This document shows, piece by piece, positions 59,286 through 64,000 of a DNA stretch of 64,000 nt. Source of the DNA: Hyphochytrium catenoides (lineage: Eukaryota; Sar; Hyphochytriomycetes; Hyphochytriales; Hyphochytriaceae); contig FLMG01001070.1 in the NCBI GenBank assembly GCA_900088475.1, forward strand, positions 90,276 through 154,275. Reading direction: 5' to 3'. Below the pieces are notes generated by a model. That model made no database searches. It worked only from the letters and a program-made list of their open reading frames with translations, and was not told the DNA's origin. A program made the translations under genes and the position numbers. Position 1 is the stretch's first letter; each line of letters begins with the position of its first letter.

Positions 59286-62111
59286 CTATCTCAGACCCAG
59301 CCGAGACTTTCCTCGCGTTGCCTCTGATCGCAGAGAGCTGTCTGCTACTGCTAGAGATTGTGCGGAAGGGCCCTTCGTTGCCATTCCTCTTCCTACTTCT
59401 TCACCCTTTTTCATCATCCTTTCTCTCTTCTGTCTAGCTCTCCTCAGCAAAGTCTGTCCTTCTTTAATTCGCTCTTCCGTTGCAGGATCCCCCATTCTGC
59501 CGTCATCGTAGACCTCAAATCCAAGCATGTTCAGGATCTTGGTATACCAGTTAAGAAGAGTGATAACACATAAAATGAACATGAAAATAGGGGCGTAGAC
59601 GTTGAACGACGTGCCGAAGAGAGGGATAAGGTCCATCCTGCTCATTAGCTGGAGGAGAGCGGTATGCTGAGTGTCCGACCTTCTGTTTAGTACAAGCAAG
59701 AAGTTGTACCCGATCGAGAACTGCAGGCGCGACTGGTAGATGCAGTTCACTAGGAGAGAGACCGCGTCGCTCTGCTGGGGCCCTTGAAGCTGGAACTTTC
59801 CAAACATTTTGAACTGAAACAGGCTTGTGTATGTGCAGACGCACATGTAAGAGAGAACACCGAGAGAGAGAAGTTGCACTGTTGAAGAGTGGTCTCTCAG
59901 CTCGTCCAAGAGCTCCCCGAGCGGACTCATCTGAAGATGAGAGCTCATTGTGACCTCGCTCCAAACCAGCAAAAGCGAAAGACCGGCACAAAGTGCAGCA
60001 AGACAGCGCCAGATGTAAGGCATGAACAGGACTTTGAACTTCCAAACAATAACATTAAAGGTGCCGTCAACCGTAGAAAATAGGCTTGGCAGTGGGGAAG
60101 TCGCACGTGGCTTAAGTGCGGGAGGAGAAGAGCCTTGAGTGAGGCTTTCCAGATCTTCCACATCCGCCAGAAGGGTCTGCCACAGCTGCTCTGATCGCTC
60201 TCTAAAGACCAACGCGGCCTTCAGCCGGCGGTGCAAGTCAACCACATCTTGGTGCGTAACGTCTTGGTCAATTTTCACGGATAGATCTTCAGATTGGACT
60301 GAAGATCTGCACGAGGAGAGAGAGTTAGACTTTGACCAGAACAAGCTCTTTGAAGAAAACAAGACAGCTGGACATCGAGAGGCAAGCCTATCTTTGAATG
60401 GGTGGCGGGGATATGAGGCATGGCATAGACTCATTTACCCCACGGGGGAAGTACAAACGGATGGGGGAAGGTGACCGAAAATGCAATCAACTGGAACAAG
60501 CTCACAAGCCCAGATGGCAGGACAACTCTTTGCTTTTTACCTTCTTGTTGACCCTGTAAGTAGACTTTTAGTTTCCTCTGTCATCGCTCCCTCAGCCTGG
60601 GAGATCACGGTCATCAAATTAGCCATCAGTGTCTGGCGCACTTCTTCCCTACTAGAGTTCTTGCTCAGCCTCTTCTCCATGGCCTGTGCACCTCTCAGTG
60701 TGTCGTCTAGAGAGAAATATGCCTGGTAAACGTCGTTGTCTACATCCACCGCGCGGAAGTAGACGCGCCGTAGCGAATTCTCGTAAGACGAAAGGCGCCA
60801 CAGGCGGCGGGGAACGTCAACAAGCCCATATCCCAACATTGCGATCATCAGCATCAAACCTGAAGAGTAGGAAGAAGGATCACTAAGGCCTCCCGCAAGA
60901 AGCTGAAGCAGAGAAGGAGATAGATAAAGGCAGATTTATGAGGAGAGTGGGCGCAGATGGTCTTTCACACGCGAGAGACCCACAGCATAGTGAAAGCGAA
61001 AGGGTGAAAAGCGCGAGACAGAAGTATTCAAGAATCAGAACAAAGAAAAGAAATTGAACGCTAAGCCGGTGTGGAGCCAGCCCTTATTATCAAGGGTATT
61101 GTACATAGAAGTGTATGCTGAGGGAAAGAGCGGCGGCATCTGCAGAGGACAGGCTGCGAATTCATAGAAGGGAAGTAATAAGGAGAAGGGATCTGGCGGA
61201 TCTAAGGGAGACTTTGATGGCAAAAGAGTGAACTGTCCCAAAGAGGAAATGCTTTGAAGAGAGAAGAAGAGGGATAGAGCTTAGCAGTCCTACCATAAGT
61301 GTTGCCCGCAGCCATCAACAGACTAGTGAGTGACATTAGACTGACTCTCTGCACAAAGATCAAGTAGATCAACCCCACAATGCCCGCCGCTGCCATCAGC
61401 ACCTTGCTCCGTACAAAGTTGCGCACCGAAGCTTTCAGCTTTGTAACAGGAGCGAACTCTCCAGACGCACAGTATTCACTGGACACAGGGAGAGCCGTCC
61501 AGGTCAGGATGAAGGTGGTCCAGTAGACGACCTTCCAGGCCGTGACCATGGTCTGGTCTGGGATCTCAACGGAAAAGGCGATAGAGACATCCAAAGGAAG
61601 GAGGAGGACCCCTAAAACATAAGCAGCATGTCCGTTAGATTGAGAGAGAGACATAGAGAGAGAGAAGAGAGAGAGAAGCAAACTAGCGAAAGTAAGGAAG
61701 AGCAAGACGCCTCGCCCGAGCCGTCAACAAGCTACTGAGGCGCAAGACGTACACATCGCATCCCGAAAGAAGATCAAGTCAGGAAGGAAACAAGACATGG
61801 ATAGGCAGGGAAGAAAGAGGACAGCCTGGTCCTCCATCAACGAGAAGAAGACAGGGGATGAGACCTATGAAGGGAGAGAGAATGTACTGACCAGTGAAGC
61901 CAAAGAACCATGTGAGGACCACGAGGGCGCTCACGAAGTGCGGAGTGGTGCGCGGGTTCCGAAAGTAATAGACTAGAATAGCAGTTAGAAGGAAGAGGAT
62001 GACAGCCTCAGCAATGACACCCGAGCTCTGAGCCCAGAGATCCACCTGCGGAGCCGGAGCCGCGGTGGCCGCCGTCGATGGCGCCGAACTTGCTGCTTCC
62101 TCAGCACTCAT
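59286..62111 (-). CDS. LMBRD2: LMBR1 domain-containing membrane protein, LMBD2 type
   Basis: Polytopic membrane protein. The family has about nine transmembrane helices, and animal LMBD2 is linked to receptor signalling. Proposed exons are about 62111-61894 (MSAEEAASSAPSTAATAA, then TM VIAEAVILFLLTAILVYYF and VSALVVLTWFFGF), 61610-61299 (GVLLLPLDVSIAFSVEIPDQ, VYWTTFILTWTALPVSSEY, VLMAAAGIVGLIYLIFV), 60858-60550 (LMLMIAMLGYGLVDVPRRLW, the most diagnostic family segment, followed by a helical coiled region) and about 60306-59286 (HQDVVDLHRRLKAALVFRER, LFMPYIWRCLAALCAGLSLL, LLSLGVLSYMCVCTYTSLFQF, FNVYAPIFMFILCVITLLNW, then a charged C-terminus). The start is the first ATG; a longer frame upstream is pyrimidine-driven Ser/Leu sequence and was left out. 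The role here is unknown. Confidence 0.82.
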
Positions 62112-62254
62112 CTTCTTTCTCTCCCACCTTAATGTCTCTTTATCTTTTCCCTCCTCCAACTGCTCGCTGCCAAGGTGATGAACAAAGCTTTCTCGAGAAT
62201 ACGCCAGCGGGGATGCTAAGTGGACGACACCGTGTCTTATGGTCGGCTCTCCCT

Positions 62255-62302
62255 TCTCTATCTCTTCTTTCTGTCTCTCTTCTCTCTCTCTCTCTCTCGT
62301 CC
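62255..62302. repeat. CT-rich simple repeat
   Basis: CTCT runs on the + strand in the region upstream of the LMBD2 start. Confidence 0.8.
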
Positions 62303-62449
62303 TCCTGCGTGCGTTGCTGCCGATGGGACTTTCTGGGGAGAATGATCGGAGGAAGCAACGAACTGTCTGCCTCGTGCACTTTCTGGCGAGACAACGGATG
62401 AGCAACCGTACTTTCCTTTCTATGCGAGCAAAGGGACAGAGAGGACATG

Positions 62450-62640
62450 CAGGAAGGCGCACAAGAGACAGAGACAGACAGACAGAGAAACAGAGAGACA
62501 AATAGAGAGAGAGACACAGAGAGAGAGAGGGGACAGAGGAAGAGAGACAGAGAGGCAGACAGAGAGGCACAGAGACAGAGAAAAGAAGAAGAGGAAGGTG
62601 GGAGGGAGACACGCATGAGGAAGACAAAAAGAGAGAATGG
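62450..62640. repeat. GA-rich simple repeat
   Basis: AGAGACAGAG-type repeats on the + strand, about 340-530 bases upstream of the LMBD2 start; on that gene's sense strand they read CT-rich. Open frames across them are repeat artefacts. Confidence 0.85.
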
Positions 62641-63686
62641 CAGATATCGTCAGTGCGAAGATTATCCCAACGAACTACACAGACAGAGTGACAAGAGAGA
62701 GAAGAGGACGGAAGGTGAGAAGAGAAGACGTTCACGGGAAAGACACAGAGAGAAGTTAGATATCAAGTCTGCGAGTGTTACTAAGGGGAGCTACAGAGAC
62801 AGAGCGAGAGGAGAGAGGACAAACACCAAAGAAGGAACAGAAACGGACTTCATGGTGATATGCCCCAGAACTCCCCCGCGCCTTTTTCCTTCAGAAAGAA
62901 AGAAAAGGTGCCAACTGAAAGGGCAGCAGGCAGAGAAATAGACAAAGAGACCGTACAGTGCTGCTGATGAGTCCGAGAGGAAACATTGTGGGAGCCGCGG
63001 TATTTGTGCGTCTTTTCACTGTTCTCTTGGTGCTCTCTCTCTTTCCCCTGTCGTCGCCGAGTCTTCCTTGTCTGTACCGTGCAACTGGAATGGCCTTAAC
63101 TGGGTCTGAACCCTCAGAGAGCATGTGCCCGATCAGTGACATTCTGTTGGCGTAACCCCGATAGCGGCTGGTGAGAGGGTGGGAGTCAAAGCATGCTTCT
63201 CACACTCATCACCTCCGTTTTACATTTGGTTACATACAAATAGTGACTATACCCATAGGCGGGGACGGGAGCGGCAGGTAGCTCTAGATAATATGCACGT
63301 TGTGCTCTTTTCAGACACCCTCGCTGGCTCGAGGCTACCTAGATACAGCTCTTTTCCGTTAAGAAGACGGAGCTTGTATTATAATCGCGCTAGAGAGGTC
63401 TTGTCAGAGGCATCAACCTTTCCAAACCTCTGAGGTCGTGGAAAGTTGATGAATGGGACCATCCTTGTATAACCCCGGGCCTATGCTCTATCAGCACTGT
63501 CCGGCCTATGCTATCGGCTCCGTCATTGAAGATGGAGAGAATAATGAAGAAGGGAAGAGGGATGATAATAGGACTTGAACTTCCCAAGCCCATCTGGTTC
63601 GTTATAAAAAGTGGCTATGGATTGCCCTTGCATCGGTCCTGGGCTTCCTCCTCCTCCTTGTGGATTGGCCCTTTTAGTCCCCACTG
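62641..63686. other. stretch without a supported gene
   Basis: A plus-strand frame at 62958-63155 opens with ATG and a hydrophobic stretch (AAVFVRLFTVLLVLSLF) that could be a signal peptide, but it is short and pyrimidine-driven; the minus strand is also open over much of it. Nothing else recognised. Confidence 0.35.
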
Positions 63687-63821
63687 CTAGTGCTTGAGAG
63701 AACCGGTGACCGCGAACTTCTTGGGATGATCCTTATAAGCAGCAAACGGAGTGCGCGCAAAGACTCGCTCCACCATTGGAATAAACTCCTTCAACTCCAT
63801 AGAATCATACGAAGGATCAAA
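63687..63821 (-). CDS. terminal exon of a gene that runs out of the window
   Basis: After an AG acceptor (CTGGCACAG) the minus strand reads 44 codons in phase 0 and then TAG: FDPSYDSMELKEFIPMVERV, then FARTPFAAYKDHPK, then KFAVTGSLKH. The balanced composition, the acceptor and the clean stop make it a good candidate for a real last exon. The family is not recognised. An upstream exon may lie at about 63850-63920 on the minus strand (VQLRELRCGWLFLR), but the join is not resolved. Confidence 0.4.
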   Translation of the reverse strand, partial: FDPSYDSMELKEFIPMVERVFARTPFAAYKDHPKKFAVTGSLKH

Positions 63822-63970
63822 CTGTGCCAGCAATGCCAAAAAGAAGGTTTAGTCATTCGCAAGAAGAGCCAGCCGCACCGAAGCTCCCTTAGTTGGACAA
63901 TGCCTCTGTCTATCTGCGTGGGTTACTTCTGCTGCTTCTGCATCATCACGATCATGATGCTATGATGCTG

Positions 63971-63988
63971 CCCCCCCTCCCCCCCCCG
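63971..63988. repeat. poly-C run
   Basis: Seventeen C in eighteen bases, near the window end. Such a run is prone to length errors in sequencing. Confidence 0.9.
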
Positions 63989-64000
63989 CTCTTCTTCCAT

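Noticed and set aside
62112-62941. Long frames (158-318 codons) over the LMBD2 upstream region
   Set aside because: Only the part from ATG 62111 onward is LMBD2; the rest is repeat translation.
1-64000. tRNA, rRNA, CRISPR, viral or transposase genes
   Set aside because: None recognised on either strand; no T-loop/A-box pairs, regularly spaced repeats or integrase/transposase motifs were noticed.

Overview
This is a window of nuclear DNA from a eukaryote, most likely a single-celled alga or other protist. Most genes are split by short GT..AG introns, often about 60-200 bases and pyrimidine-rich. Genes lie on both strands with short spacers. The content is housekeeping: autophagy, nuclear pore, exocyst, sterol synthesis, mitochondrial proteolysis and protein hydroxylation. 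A sterol C-24 methyltransferase argues against an animal. The ATG101 homologue looks more like the plant form than the animal one. TAA, TAG and TGA all end genes, so the code is standard. I saw no tRNA, rRNA, CRISPR array, operon, prophage or intact transposon. The species cannot be fixed from the sequence alone.

Layout. 1-2894 (+): 3' part of an ACAD10/11-type acyl-CoA dehydrogenase. 3329-4917 (-): RING-H2 ubiquitin ligase behind a purine/pyrimidine repeat block. 7130-9186: a small unknown ORF, a seven-exon ATG101 and another unknown ORF. 9380-10683 (-): sterol methyltransferase, divergent from 11541-16899 (+), a mitochondrial presequence protease (PreP, M16C). 17520-18644 (-): intronless secreted class-3 lipase. 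18776-22830: poor in recognisable genes, with a few small candidates. 22833-24377 (-): intronless bacterial-looking FGGY sugar kinase. 25054-31178 (+): exocyst Sec8. 31354-33737 (-): JMJD5/KDM8 oxygenase. 34355-43658 (+): Nup192/Nup205-type nucleoporin. 43659-45125: spacer with an 87-bp minisatellite. 45126-48008 (+): tandem pair of two-RRM proteins, the second with a mitochondrial-type leader and the first broken by an assembly gap. 49461-58730 (+): ATG2. 59286-62111 (-): LMBD2-type membrane protein. 62112-64000: simple repeats and, at 63687-63821 (-), the last exon of a gene that leaves the window.

The genes do not form one pathway. ATG101 (initiation complex) and ATG2 (lipid transfer to the forming autophagosome) both serve autophagy but lie about 41 kb apart. 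The main points for a second look are the RRM duplication with possible retargeting, the intronless kinase, the apparent loss of the Trp of the ATG101 WF finger, the enlarged RING loop, the 87-bp minisatellite, and several small candidate genes a standard annotation would probably miss. Splice sites were read by eye from GT/AG, phase and family resemblance, so exon edges are proposals.
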